From: CALMFG01 sp963674805
Lineage (GTDB): Bacteria > Bacillota > Clostridia > Christensenellales > CALMFG01
Length of the DNA: 64,000 nucleotides
Reading direction: 5' to 3'
Assembly (NCBI GenBank): GCA_963674805.2
Contig: CAXXNY010000021.1
Span: 496,001 to 560,000, forward strand
The position numbers and the translations under genes are program-made. Each line of letters starts with the position of its first letter. Position 1 is the stretch's first letter. This document shows positions 32,829 to 41,769 of this stretch, one piece after another. Below the pieces are notes generated by a model that saw only the letters and a list, made by a program, of their open reading frames with translations, did not search any database and was not told the origin of the DNA.

Positions 32829-33569
32829 TTGAAGAAAGTATATGTTTTTGCAATTATTATGGCTTTAATTGCGGCGGTGGCGGTTTATTATTTTGCGGAT
32901 TCTATGAAGAAGGCTAATGAACCGCAGGTCATTGAGACAGATTTTGTGGTGGTTGCGCAAAGCGACATTCCTGCGAACACGATGATTACGGCAGATATGG
33001 TGACATTATCCGAACTGCCGCTGGAGGCGATTAATCCGAACGCAGTTAAGCTTCTGGATGAGGCGGTCGGCAGGCTGACAAAATATCCGGTTCTGGCTGC
33101 GGAGCAGGTCTTATATAACAAAATTAGTACGCAGGGTGACGACGCCGATAAGATGTCCTATACACTGGCAGAAGGCCAGCGGGCAATTTCCATCACAGTT
33201 GAAGACTTTGCAGGCGTTGCGGGGAACATTACCCCCGGCGACTTTGTTGACGTGGTGGCAACGGTCTCGGTTGAACTTCCGCTTAAAGAGGGCGAGGAAG
33301 ATGAAGAACCCGACCTGAAAGCCATGTCTATGCTGATTGCGGAAAACATGCTGGTTCTGTCAACAGGAATGAAGCAGCAGGAGGCGGCGGACTCGCTCAG
33401 CACCTACAGCCTTGTCACTTTGTCGGGGACGCCTGATCAGATTTTAGCTGTTTATTATGCGGTCACAAACGGTTACTCGGCAACCTCTCAGAAACTTGGA
33501 TTGGTACTGAGGCCCATACTGGACAGCGGTCTCAGCAAGAATAAGGTCTATTATCCGGAACTGCCCTAA
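32829..33569 (+). CDS. cpaB: Flp pilus assembly protein CpaB/RcpC
   Basis: A 246-residue protein from TTG 32829 with GGGAGGG upstream. An N-terminal membrane helix (residues 4-23) is followed by a SAF domain (VVVAQSDIPANTMITADMV, about 41-105) and the CpaB C-terminal region (GQRAISITVEDFAGVAGNITPGDFVDVVATV). CpaB usually works with the secretin CpaC. No secretin is present here, as expected for a single-membrane cell. Confidence 0.92.
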   Translation: MKKVYVFAIIMALIAAVAVYYFADSMKKANEPQVIETDFVVVAQSDIPANTMITADMVTLSELPLEAINPNAVKLLDEAVGRLTKYPVLAAEQVLYNKISTQGDDADKMSYTLAEGQRAISITVEDFAGVAGNITPGDFVDVVATVSVELPLKEGEEDEEPDLKAMSMLIAENMLVLSTGMKQQEAADSLSTYSLVTLSGTPDQILAVYYAVTNGYSATSQKLGLVLRPILDSGLSKNKVYYPELP

Positions 33570-33596
33570 TCAGAACAGAAGGAAAGGAAACGGGAG

Positions 33597-34730
33597 ATGG
33601 CAATCTATAAAGTGCTTGCGGTGGCAAACAACGAAGACACCCGAATTGAACTGCGCAAGCGGTTCGGCCGCGAAGAAGAAATCGCTTTGGTCGGATTTGC
33701 GAGCATGAATACGGATGTGCTGACCAAGATTAACGGGTATATGCCGCACGTGGTGCTATTGGTCAGTGAAGAAGGCGATACAGGCGTAATGGAAATTGCC
33801 CAGCGCATCTATCAGGGATTTCCCGGAATCGCAATCGTCCTTCTGACAGACAGCAATGATATCGATGTACTCAGCAAGGCGATGCTTTCCGGTATACGGC
33901 GCGTTGTGCCGGTATTTGAATCGGACACACTGAAAGATGTCCTGATTCAGGCGGCGGTATTTGAACAGGCGCGTGCAGTGGAAACCGGCAAGGAACCTAA
34001 GGTTATCGCGTTTTACGGAGCCAGAGGCGGATCGGGGAAGACGACGCTGGCGGTCAATTTGGCTGTGCTACTCTCAAAGAGTGGACGGCGCACGGCGCTG
34101 GTTGACCTGTCGCTTTGTTATGGAGACGCTGATTTGGCACTGAACCTGAAGGTTAAGGATACGATTGCCGAGCTGGTGCAGGAGAAAAATGATTTTAATA
34201 TTGACGATATCAAGTCGTTTACGGTGCAGCATTCAAGCGGACTCACGGTGCTTTGCTCGCCGATCAGTCCAAAGTATGCGGAATATGTGACCCACCGCCA
34301 TGTGGAATCCATCATCAGTGTGATGCGGCCATATTATGATTTTGTGATTATCGATCTGCCCAGCGATTTAGGCGACTGTACACTTTCGGCCATCGAGAGT
34401 GCGGATGATATCATGCTGGTCGTCAAACGGGACATCCCGAATTTAAGGGCGGCAAAGTCGATTATGGATATATTACGGTCACTGCAACAACAGACTAAGG
34501 TCAGTTTGGTCATCAATGCCGACCAAAAATCGGTGCTGACCAATAATGATTTTGAAAATGTACTTGAACTGCCGGTTGCTTTTTCGATTCCTGAGGATGC
34601 GAAAACCGCACGGCACTGTCAGGAACGGGGAGAGCCGTTTGTGTCCATCATGCCGACCTCCGGATTGACTAAAGGTCTGATGCGGATGGCAAAGCATTGT
34701 ATTAAAAATGATAAGAGGAAAAATAAATGA
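33597..34730 (+). CDS. cpaE: CpaE/TadZ-like pilus-localisation ATPase
   Basis: A 377-residue protein. An N-terminal receiver-like domain (about 1-120) lacks the usual receiver acidic cluster, as in TadZ. The C-terminal MinD/ParA-type ATPase has a deviant Walker A, GARGGSGKTT (141-150), and DLSLCYGDADLALNL. TadZ proteins set the polar or local position of the Tad machine. Its last four bases overlap tadA (ATGA), so the two are translationally coupled. Confidence 0.92.
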   Translation: MAIYKVLAVANNEDTRIELRKRFGREEEIALVGFASMNTDVLTKINGYMPHVVLLVSEEGDTGVMEIAQRIYQGFPGIAIVLLTDSNDIDVLSKAMLSGIRRVVPVFESDTLKDVLIQAAVFEQARAVETGKEPKVIAFYGARGGSGKTTLAVNLAVLLSKSGRRTALVDLSLCYGDADLALNLKVKDTIAELVQEKNDFNIDDIKSFTVQHSSGLTVLCSPISPKYAEYVTHRHVESIISVMRPYYDFVIIDLPSDLGDCTLSAIESADDIMLVVKRDIPNLRAAKSIMDILRSLQQQTKVSLVINADQKSVLTNNDFENVLELPVAFSIPEDAKTARHCQERGEPFVSIMPTSGLTKGLMRMAKHCIKNDKRKNK

Positions 34731-36067
34731 GCTTGTTAAGCCGGCTGGAAGAATATACTGACGAATCAAAGACCAGTCAGAATACACCGCAGCGCATGGA
34801 GATGCAGATAAAAGCGGAACCTCAAAATGATGCGATGATGATGCTGAAAGAGCATGTCAGAATCAAAACCATTGAGGCGCTCAACTCGGTTAAAGAGACG
34901 GATGAAAAAACCGTTAGAGATATGCTTGCCGAAGTGCTGCAAAACGAGGCGGGGACGATTCCGCGCCCTGAGCGCTCCAGAATCGCTGATGAACTTTACA
35001 ACGATATTATGGGTTACGGCCCTTTGGAAGAGCTGCTGAATAATCCGGACGTTACAGAAATTATGATTAACGGGTATAAGCAGGTGTTTGTGGAACGAAA
35101 AGGGAAGCTTTATCAGGCAGAAGTACGATTCAGAGACCAGTCTCACCTTTTGAATATTATTGACCGGATTGTATCAACGATCGGGCGCCATGTTGATGAA
35201 GCCAGCCCGATGGTAGATGCCAGATTGAAGGACGGTTCGCGTGTGAATGTCATTATCCCGCCACTGTCTCTGGTCGGCCCGGTGATGACCATCAGAAAGT
35301 TCTCTAAAACCCCGTACACCTCAAAAGACTTGATTAACTTTGGTTCGATTTCGCCCAAGATGATGAGCTTTTTGGAAGCCTGCGTCAAAGGCAGGATGAA
35401 TGTCATCGTATCCGGCGGAACCGGCAGCGGGAAGACGACACTGCTCAACGTGCTGTCCGGCTTTATCCCGGTGGACGAACGGATTGTGACGATCGAGGAT
35501 GCAGCCGAGTTACAGCTGAACCAAACCCACGTTGTCACGCTGGAGTCGCGTCCGGCAAATACGGAAGGACGCGGGCAGGTGACGATACGCGATCTTGTAA
35601 GAAACGCACTGCGTATGCGGCCGGACCGGATTATCGTCGGTGAGGTCAGATCGGGCGAAGCGCTCGATATGCTACAGGCCATGAATACCGGCCATGACGG
35701 TTCGCTGACCACCGCGCATGCGAACTCGCCAAGAGACACCATTGCCCGTATTGAAACCATGGTTATGATGGCGGGCATGGAACTGCCGCTCACTGCAATC
35801 CGCACGCAAATTGCGTCCGCAGTGGATATTATTGTCCAACAGAGCAGGATGAAAGACGGTTCAAGGCGTGTCACGAATATCACGGAAGTGACCGGAATGG
35901 AAGGCGACATCGTGAGCATGCAGGATATCTTTGTCTTTGAAACGCAGGGAAGAACCGATGCGACCGGCAAGTTTCAGGGTCGGTTTATCAGTACCGGTAT
36001 CAGGCCGAAATGTGTGGAACAAATCCAGCATAACGGCGTTAGTGTTTTTGATGAATGGTTTAGTTAA
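34727..36067 (+). CDS. tadA: Tad pilus assembly ATPase TadA/CpaF
   Basis: A 446-residue secretion ATPase powering pilus assembly. It has an N-terminal helical domain, the EIMINGYKQVFVERKG strand region, Walker A GGTGSGKTT (230-238), an Asp box in TIEDAAELQL, Walker B in IIVGEVRSGEALDML and the His box TAHANSPRDT. All motifs of the CpaF family are present. It is coupled to cpaE upstream and lies 23 bp before tadB. Confidence 0.96.
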   Translation: MSLLSRLEEYTDESKTSQNTPQRMEMQIKAEPQNDAMMMLKEHVRIKTIEALNSVKETDEKTVRDMLAEVLQNEAGTIPRPERSRIADELYNDIMGYGPLEELLNNPDVTEIMINGYKQVFVERKGKLYQAEVRFRDQSHLLNIIDRIVSTIGRHVDEASPMVDARLKDGSRVNVIIPPLSLVGPVMTIRKFSKTPYTSKDLINFGSISPKMMSFLEACVKGRMNVIVSGGTGSGKTTLLNVLSGFIPVDERIVTIEDAAELQLNQTHVVTLESRPANTEGRGQVTIRDLVRNALRMRPDRIIVGEVRSGEALDMLQAMNTGHDGSLTTAHANSPRDTIARIETMVMMAGMELPLTAIRTQIASAVDIIVQQSRMKDGSRRVTNITEVTGMEGDIVSMQDIFVFETQGRTDATGKFQGRFISTGIRPKCVEQIQHNGVSVFDEWFS

Positions 36068-36090
36068 TACAGCGAAAGGGGAGTAAACAG

Positions 36091-37020
36091 ATGCCGACAT
36101 TGATGCTGACGATATCAGCCGGACTATTCGTATTTTTTGCAATGCTGTTTGTACTTTCTTTATTGCTGCGTCATAAAATTGAGATTAATACACGCGTTAA
36201 AATGCTTTTCGGGGATATGGAGGCAATCGAACGACCCACCCGGGAAAGAAAGCAGAAAAAGCGGGCGCGCTTGCCGATTTCGCAGGTGTTGGTTGAAGAA
36301 CTCAGCAGCGCCGGAATCCGTATGCGGCCTGAGGAGTTTCTGCTGGTATGGGCTTTTTTGGCTATCGTGCCCGGCGTGATTATGATTATTGCCGGAATTC
36401 ACTCGATATCCATTATTGCAGCGGTAACACTCGGGCTGATTTTACCGTTGGTTATTGTACAGCGCAAAAAGAAAAAGCAGCTGGATCTCTTTGAAAAACA
36501 ACTGGGGGATGCCCTGATGCTGATTGGGAACTGCCTGCGGTCCGGTCTAACTTTCCAGCAGGCGATGGTCAGCATATCAAAAGAGATGAAAGACCCGATC
36601 GCCAGAGAGTTTGCGATTACGGTTAAGGAAGTACAGCTTGGAAGTAATTTGGATGAGGCGTTAGGCAATATGCAGAGGCGCGTGAAAAGCACGGAGTTGA
36701 TGCTGGCGGTTTCGGCCGTCCAGATACAACACCAGGTTGGCGGGAACCTGATGGAGATCCTGCGTAATATCTCGGAGACGATTGTTGAACGCCAAAAACT
36801 CAAGGATGATATAAAGGTATTAACCGCAACCGGCCGTACCAGTGGAGTTATTGTCGGGCTTCTGCCAGCGGCGCTGGGCGGGATTTTAATGCTAATCAAT
36901 CCGGAGTATATTCAAACCTTTTTTAATACAACGATGGGAACCGCTATGTTGATTGTTGCGGCGATTATGGAATTGATTGGATTCTTACTGATCAAAAAGA
37001 CGATTACGATAAAATACTAG
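36091..37020 (+). CDS. tadB: Tad inner-membrane platform protein TadB
   Basis: A 309-residue membrane protein of the type II secretion F family. Hydrophobic segments lie near residues 5-26, 90-125 and 250-300. The cytoplasmic GspF-like domain has LGDALMLIGNCLRSGLTFQQAM and VQIQHQVGGNLMEILRNISETI. With TadC it should form the membrane platform driven by TadA. Confidence 0.93.
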   Translation: MPTLMLTISAGLFVFFAMLFVLSLLLRHKIEINTRVKMLFGDMEAIERPTRERKQKKRARLPISQVLVEELSSAGIRMRPEEFLLVWAFLAIVPGVIMIIAGIHSISIIAAVTLGLILPLVIVQRKKKKQLDLFEKQLGDALMLIGNCLRSGLTFQQAMVSISKEMKDPIAREFAITVKEVQLGSNLDEALGNMQRRVKSTELMLAVSAVQIQHQVGGNLMEILRNISETIVERQKLKDDIKVLTATGRTSGVIVGLLPAALGGILMLINPEYIQTFFNTTMGTAMLIVAAIMELIGFLLIKKTITIKY

Positions 37021-37032
37021 GAGCGGACAGAT

Positions 37033-37962
37033 ATGGTCATAATGATTATTAGTATTGCCGGATTTATGTTTCTGCTGACGCTGTTGATTTTTGGGAAGAC
37101 GCTGAGAGCGGAATCCTATAAGCGCGATCAGATGCGGGCGATGCGCAATGAAGTCAAATATCTCGATGAAGAACTGGAAAAGCCGTTTTTCCAGCGCTTT
37201 ATACAGCCGCTTTGGAAGAAGATGGCGAAGGGTTTATCCCGCATGGCGAGCCGGATGAACCGAAAGTCGGGTAAAAAGAACAACGCGAACAGCGTGCTGG
37301 AAGCCCAGCTGAAAAAGGCGGGTATCAAGATGGGCCCGCACGAATACCAGTTGATGAAAATGTTTTTTTACGGTATTATACTTTCCGGCGGTATCTTTGC
37401 CGCACTATCATTAAGCGATGATGTCAGAATCCAGCTGCTGATGCTGCTGGCGGCGATGATGGCAATGGTGACGATTCCGCGTTACTTCTTAAAGGCAAAG
37501 ATCAAGAAGCGGACAGAGGCCATTCAGAACGATCTGCCAAACGTGATGGATGTTTTAAGCGTCAGTATTGAGGCCGGCCTTGGATTTGACGCTGCGGTTT
37601 TAAGAGCGGTTGATAAGCTGGAAGGCCCGTTAATCGATGAATTGGCACAGATGGCCAAAGAGATCCAAATGGGGTTATCGCGGCGCGATGCTTTAACGGC
37701 GCTGGGAGAACGCAACGAGGTCAGTGAACTGCAGATGTTTGTATCGGCTGTGGTACAGTCGGAACAGTTTGGGACACCGATTAAAAATGTGCTCAACAGC
37801 CAGGCAAAGCAGCTCCGCACATCGCGAAAGCAGCGTGCCCAGGAAAAAGGGATGAAAGCGCCGATTAAGATGACACTGCCGATGGTTATCTTTATATTCC
37901 CGGTGATATTTATTATCCTGCTTGGACCGACCGTTATTAATATAATCGATGAATTTATGTAA
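37033..37962 (+). CDS. tadC: Tad inner-membrane platform protein TadC
   Basis: A 309-residue GspF-family membrane protein, paralogous to TadB. The GspF domain shows LPNVMDVLSVSIEAGLGFDAAVLRAV and VVQSEQFGTPIKNVLNSQAKQLR, with membrane helices near residues 5-20, 115-150 and 285-307. It begins 12 bp after tadB. A CDS for the coiled-coil adaptor TadD is absent. Confidence 0.93.
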   Translation: MVIMIISIAGFMFLLTLLIFGKTLRAESYKRDQMRAMRNEVKYLDEELEKPFFQRFIQPLWKKMAKGLSRMASRMNRKSGKKNNANSVLEAQLKKAGIKMGPHEYQLMKMFFYGIILSGGIFAALSLSDDVRIQLLMLLAAMMAMVTIPRYFLKAKIKKRTEAIQNDLPNVMDVLSVSIEAGLGFDAAVLRAVDKLEGPLIDELAQMAKEIQMGLSRRDALTALGERNEVSELQMFVSAVVQSEQFGTPIKNVLNSQAKQLRTSRKQRAQEKGMKAPIKMTLPMVIFIFPVIFIILLGPTVINIIDEFM

Positions 37963-37971
37963 AGGTGCCCT

Positions 37972-38313
37972 ATGAAAATCGAAGCAGATGGACAAATTAA
38001 ATGGAACAGTATAGAGATTGCCGATAATTTTTTTAAGCGTCTGATCGGATTAACCCATACAAAATCGCTTAAAAAAGGCGAGGGCATGCTGATTACCAAG
38101 TGCAGCCAGATTCATACATTTCATATGAAATTCTGCATTGATGTAATCTATTTATCCCAGACACTGACTGTATTAAGGGTGGATACCATTTGCCCGCGCA
38201 GGTTCGGGCCGCTGGTCAAAGGTGCAAGGAATGTACTTGAGGTGACAGCCGGCAGTGCGGAGAAAAACGGCATCACAGAAGGGACCCAACTAAAGATCAT
38301 TTATGAAAAATGA
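37972..38313 (+). CDS. DUF192 family protein
   Basis: A 113-residue DUF192 protein. Family landmarks are KRLIGLTHTKSL, GMLITKCSQIHTFHMKFCIDVIYLS and VLEVTAGSAEKNGI. DUF192 proteins are small beta-barrel proteins of unknown function, often near Tad genes. It starts 9 bp after tadC, so it belongs to the operon. A decayed second copy is found at 40827. Confidence 0.88.
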   Translation: MKIEADGQIKWNSIEIADNFFKRLIGLTHTKSLKKGEGMLITKCSQIHTFHMKFCIDVIYLSQTLTVLRVDTICPRRFGPLVKGARNVLEVTAGSAEKNGITEGTQLKIIYEK

Positions 38314-38334
38314 TAGGAAGGGTATGCGGACAAG

Positions 38335-38940
38335 ATGAGTGATAAAGACTTTGTCGATCAACTCAGAGACAAGCAAGTATATGAAGACGCGCCCAAAAAG
38401 CGGTGGGGTTCATACAGTAATACTGAGGTTGAAACGTATATTGAAAAACTGAATGAAAAGATAAAGCAGACTGAAAAGGTCTTTCGGGAGCAGAATGAGG
38501 ACTTAAAGCGCAGCCTGAAAGCGGTCGCCCGAGAGAGAGACGAACTCTTAAGGCGGGGCAACGTGGTTGTACCGGAAGAGATCGGTGATAATCAGATGGC
38601 AGATTTGGAGCGGTTGCTGATGAAACGCGGTATGTTGATTATACCCCAAGCCGTATTTGAGTCGCTTCAGCATACGGATGCCGAACAAACGGAAAAGGCC
38701 AAGCATATGGAAGATGCTTTGGGACAGATCAAAGAGAAGCATCAGGCATTTATAAACGCACATCAAGAGCTCCAAGGGGCGTTCAAAACGCTTACAGAGA
38801 AAAACCCGGCAGACCAAAACCTAGAGAAGATAGAAGCGCATTATCTTAGTACAATCAGAAAACAGCGTGACGAACTGGCAAACCTGAAAGCCAGTCTGGC
38901 GGAGGCGTTGACTCAGCTGAAAGATATCATCGAAAGTTGA
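38335..38940 (+). CDS. DivIVA-like coiled-coil protein, copy 1
   Basis: A 201-residue, strongly charged protein. A short basic region and WGSYSNTEVETYIEKL (about 22-37) resemble the DivIVA N-terminal membrane-curvature motif. Heptad-like coiled coils follow (about 35-75 and 120-195), split by a MADLERLLMKRGMLIIPQAVF segment. There is no signal peptide or membrane helix. It follows DUF192 in the Tad operon and could help place or organise the pilus. I know no characterised homologue, and the assignment is by pattern only. Confidence 0.65.
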   Translation: MSDKDFVDQLRDKQVYEDAPKKRWGSYSNTEVETYIEKLNEKIKQTEKVFREQNEDLKRSLKAVARERDELLRRGNVVVPEEIGDNQMADLERLLMKRGMLIIPQAVFESLQHTDAEQTEKAKHMEDALGQIKEKHQAFINAHQELQGAFKTLTEKNPADQNLEKIEAHYLSTIRKQRDELANLKASLAEALTQLKDIIES

Positions 38941-39251
38941 GGGTGCTGTGATACTGGACAGCGCGGTAAGGGATATGACTTAAAAACCTTATAGTCATTC
39001 GGTTTAACGACTTTGCATGGTGTAACGGAATATCAAATCATGCGGAGTTTTATTTTCATAACGCTCTAATTTGGGAACACCTGGAGAAAGAGATTAAATG
39101 ATTCAGAGCCGAGGCGTTTAAGGGCGATTCGGCCAGCATAACAGTAACTGAAGCTGTACAAAAGCCGGGGTGAATAATAAGACCGGCATGACGCTGATGA
39201 TTGCCATGTTGAAATTCTGATTGGCTATAATTCTATATGATAGGGAATGAA
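38941..39251. other. Intergenic stretch without recognisable gene
   Basis: About 310 bases with stop codons in all frames and no terminator with T-run. A TATAAT at 39226-39231 may be a -10 box for the next gene, with no good -35 at normal spacing. Nothing else stands out. Confidence 0.4.
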
Positions 39252-40817
39252 ATGAAAAAGCATATCATACTTCTTGTTTTAATAACGATCGTGACATCTT
39301 TCTTTGTCAGCTTTGCCAGCCAAGGCAGCAGATATGGAGGCAATACCGGCACCATAACCGAGTATTCCGACCAGATTGCGCTCGACCAGGTTGATACTTT
39401 TAAACAAGTAAGTTTTTTGGTCCCATCGGAATGGCGAAAGAACGAGTCATTATTATTTACGACCTATTACCCGAATGACGGTGATTCAACAAAATTTGAA
39501 ATAACACAAGGATTAACACCTGAGAAACTGAATATTGACGATATCACAAACAAAGACCAGATCGATGCATATTTAGAAGATACGCTTAAATCCCTTGAAA
39601 CAACTTATCCGGACTACAGGCTGTACGATAAATTTGTGAGTGTCTTTAATGACTCCTATTCAGTTTTAATCAACTACACAGCTGGGGAATCTGATGGATT
39701 TATCTATGAGACAATAAAGAGAATTTATTTTACCCAGCAACAGGCTTATACGCTTACTTTCACCCAGCCGGTGAGTATTTCAAAACAGTTTAGAGCAGCG
39801 TTCTTTGATATCTGTGATTCTGTGCACATTGAAGATACAACTAAGAAAACAAATACATTAAGCGCTCAGGATTTCATCGCAAATCTCAAAGCTGCGGGAT
39901 TTCCGATTCGGGATGAGGTGGTCTATGATGAAATCACAGACCCTGAGATACTGCTTGGACGGCCTGGGGAATATGTTGAGAAAGTTGATTTTTCGCATGA
40001 AGATGTCGCAGACCTTACAATAGAGATTTTTGACAACGAAGCAGATGCTGAGAACAGACAGGAATACTACGCTTTTTTAAAACAGTATGTATTTCTTAAT
40101 ACAACATTTCTGTTACGCATGCCCTATGAAGTGCCGCCTTCAATCGCTTCATTGTATGAAGATGCATTTGCGAAGATTATTAGCGGAGAAGCGGTTGATA
40201 ATGTTTCTGATTATTTCCCCAAAACACCTTCATCAGAACCGGAAGACTTGGATGCTTATGCCGGTAATATTAAATATGAATTATTCCCGCTGTTGAATGG
40301 AGAGGCGGCGGTGGTGTTTACAAATAACAACGATATCATTATTCCGAGCTTTGAGGCTTCCATCGTCTTTTATGATAATGATGGAGATATGCTCGCAATG
40401 AATTCTGACGTGCATCATGCTGTTTTGCCCGGTTCGCAGGTTGTAACAAAAACAATCAGTATTGCTGACCCTAATATTGATTTTAAAAACTACAGTGTAC
40501 AAATCAAAGTCGATATGGACATGAATGGATATGAATCCTTATCCGAACACCTTTCTATAAAATCCAATGAGTCTCTTGACGGCGGCGTAATAGCGAAGAT
40601 AAAAAACAATGCTGACATAGAAATTGAAGAATTAGAGGTTGCCGTCCTATTCTATGTTGACGGAAAAGTTATCGCGGCAAGTGAGGAAGAAAAATATAAT
40701 ATTTTGCCCGGGGAAACGGGTATTTTGAAATTTCGTGCGCCGTATGATGATTATGACCGGATTGATTTTGACGCTTATAAGTTATTTATCAATCAAGCGT
40801 ATCATATTAGCTACTGA
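39252..40817 (+). CDS. Secreted protein of unknown function with two FxLYD-like C-terminal domains
   Basis: The second ATG (39252) has AGGGAATGA upstream and gives 521 residues; an in-frame ATG lies at 39237. The N-terminus (KKHIILLVLITIVTSFFVSFASQG) is a signal peptide without lipobox. The middle resembles surfactant-type lipoprotein folds with no known motif. The C-terminal third has two similar beta domains (ASIVFYDNDGDMLA...VLPGSQ and VAVLFYVDGKVIAAS...ILPGET) resembling FxLYD domains. Its base use looks more AT-rich than its neighbours. It sits inside a duplicated block, so it may have been inserted there. Confidence 0.7.
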   Translation: MKKHIILLVLITIVTSFFVSFASQGSRYGGNTGTITEYSDQIALDQVDTFKQVSFLVPSEWRKNESLLFTTYYPNDGDSTKFEITQGLTPEKLNIDDITNKDQIDAYLEDTLKSLETTYPDYRLYDKFVSVFNDSYSVLINYTAGESDGFIYETIKRIYFTQQQAYTLTFTQPVSISKQFRAAFFDICDSVHIEDTTKKTNTLSAQDFIANLKAAGFPIRDEVVYDEITDPEILLGRPGEYVEKVDFSHEDVADLTIEIFDNEADAENRQEYYAFLKQYVFLNTTFLLRMPYEVPPSIASLYEDAFAKIISGEAVDNVSDYFPKTPSSEPEDLDAYAGNIKYELFPLLNGEAAVVFTNNNDIIIPSFEASIVFYDNDGDMLAMNSDVHHAVLPGSQVVTKTISIADPNIDFKNYSVQIKVDMDMNGYESLSEHLSIKSNESLDGGVIAKIKNNADIEIEELEVAVLFYVDGKVIAASEEEKYNILPGETGILKFRAPYDDYDRIDFDAYKLFINQAYHISY

Positions 40818-40826
40818 TTAATATAT

Positions 40827-40992
40827 CCAATCCGTTTCACACATTTCATATGAGATTTTTCATAGATGTGATATACTTATTTTGAGCTGTGATAAAATGC
40901 AAAGAGCGGACGAACCGTTCTCAATGTCATAGCCGACGGCACTAAAACAAGACAATATAAGCAGCATAACTGATATCATTTACGAAAAATGA
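40827..40992 (+). pseudogene. Decayed DUF192 gene, remnant of a duplicated DUF192/coiled-coil pair
   Basis: In one frame 40838-40885 reads HTFHMRFFIDVIYLF then stop, matching IHTFHMKFCIDVIYLS of the intact DUF192 at 37972. In another frame the last codons (40975-40992) read DIIYEK then stop, matching its C-terminus LKIIYEK. About 48 bases between the two are missing relative to the parent, and the 5' third of the gene is absent. The leader and start of the following coiled-coil gene also match those after the intact copy. This is a frameshifted, deleted copy. Confidence 0.8.
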
Positions 40993-41014
40993 TGGAAAGG
41001 GGCGTTCAGACAAG

Positions 41015-41668
41015 ATGAGTGATAAAGACTTTGTCGACCAACTCAGAAAGAAGAACGCAGACGAAGACGCGCCCAAAAAACGGTGGGGTTCATACAGCGC
41101 AGCCGAAGTCGAAGCGTATATTGAAAAACTAAATGAAAAAATCAAGCAGACGGAAAAGGTTTTCCGGGAACAGAACGAGGACCTGCAACGTAGTTTGAAA
41201 GCAGTCACCAGAGAAAGAGACGAACTCTTAAAACAAGGCGAACTTGTTCAGTTGGAGGAAATTGACGATCATCAGATGGCTGATTTGGAGCGCCTGTTAA
41301 TGAAACGCGGTATGCTGGCCATACCCAGGAAGGTTTTTGAGTCACTTCAACGCACAGATGCTGAGAGTGCAAAAAAAGCCGAACAGCTGGAAGAAATGCT
41401 GGAAGAAAGTAAGGCACAGCACCTTGCGCTTCTGAAAGCACATCATGAGCTGCAGGATGCCTACAAGGAACTGTCACAAAAAAAAGCTGCGGAACGAAAT
41501 TCGGGAAACATCGAAAAGCATTATCAGAACATCATCAAGAACCAGCATGCAGCACTAGGGAAGCTGCGCGGCGGTCTGGCGGATGCGCTGACGCAGCTTG
41601 AGAATATTACTCAAAGAAACATGGAGGACTGGGATTTTCCGTTAGGCAAAAAACAGGCAGATGAATAA
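41015..41668 (+). CDS. DivIVA-like coiled-coil protein, copy 2
   Basis: A 217-residue paralogue of the protein at 38335. The N-terminal 75 residues are nearly the same (SDKDFVDQLR, KKRWGSYSAAEVEAYIEKLNEKIKQTEKVF). The coiled-coil C-terminal half has diverged and ends with an extra acidic tail (NMEDWDFPLGKKQADE). MADLERLLMKRGMLAIP is kept. With a decayed DUF192 directly upstream it is the partner of a segmental duplication. Function unknown. Confidence 0.68.
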   Translation: MSDKDFVDQLRKKNADEDAPKKRWGSYSAAEVEAYIEKLNEKIKQTEKVFREQNEDLQRSLKAVTRERDELLKQGELVQLEEIDDHQMADLERLLMKRGMLAIPRKVFESLQRTDAESAKKAEQLEEMLEESKAQHLALLKAHHELQDAYKELSQKKAAERNSGNIEKHYQNIIKNQHAALGKLRGGLADALTQLENITQRNMEDWDFPLGKKQADE

Positions 41669-41714
41669 AAACACTTAAGGTCTGTGTCGTGCAGGCCTAA
41701 AAGCATTTATAGAG

Positions 41715-41746
41715 TTAGCGCTTGCTAAATGTGATTGGGAACAATC
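41715..41746. promoter_or_regulatory. Candidate operators before the Crp/Fnr gene
   Basis: Two short dyads: TTAGC-N4-GCTAA (41715-41728) and GATTG-N4-CAATC (41733-41746), the latter with the 4-base spacing of Fnr boxes but a different half-site. They lie 24-55 bp before the start of the regulator, so autoregulation is possible. Confidence 0.35.
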
Positions 41747-41769
41747 TGACGTATGAAGGATAATGTTTT

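Noticed and set aside
35143..35970. Long minus-strand open frame (275 codons) opposite tadA
   Set aside because: It lies wholly within the well-supported tadA gene, has low-complexity Ser/Thr-rich translation and no ribosome binding site; a shadow frame.
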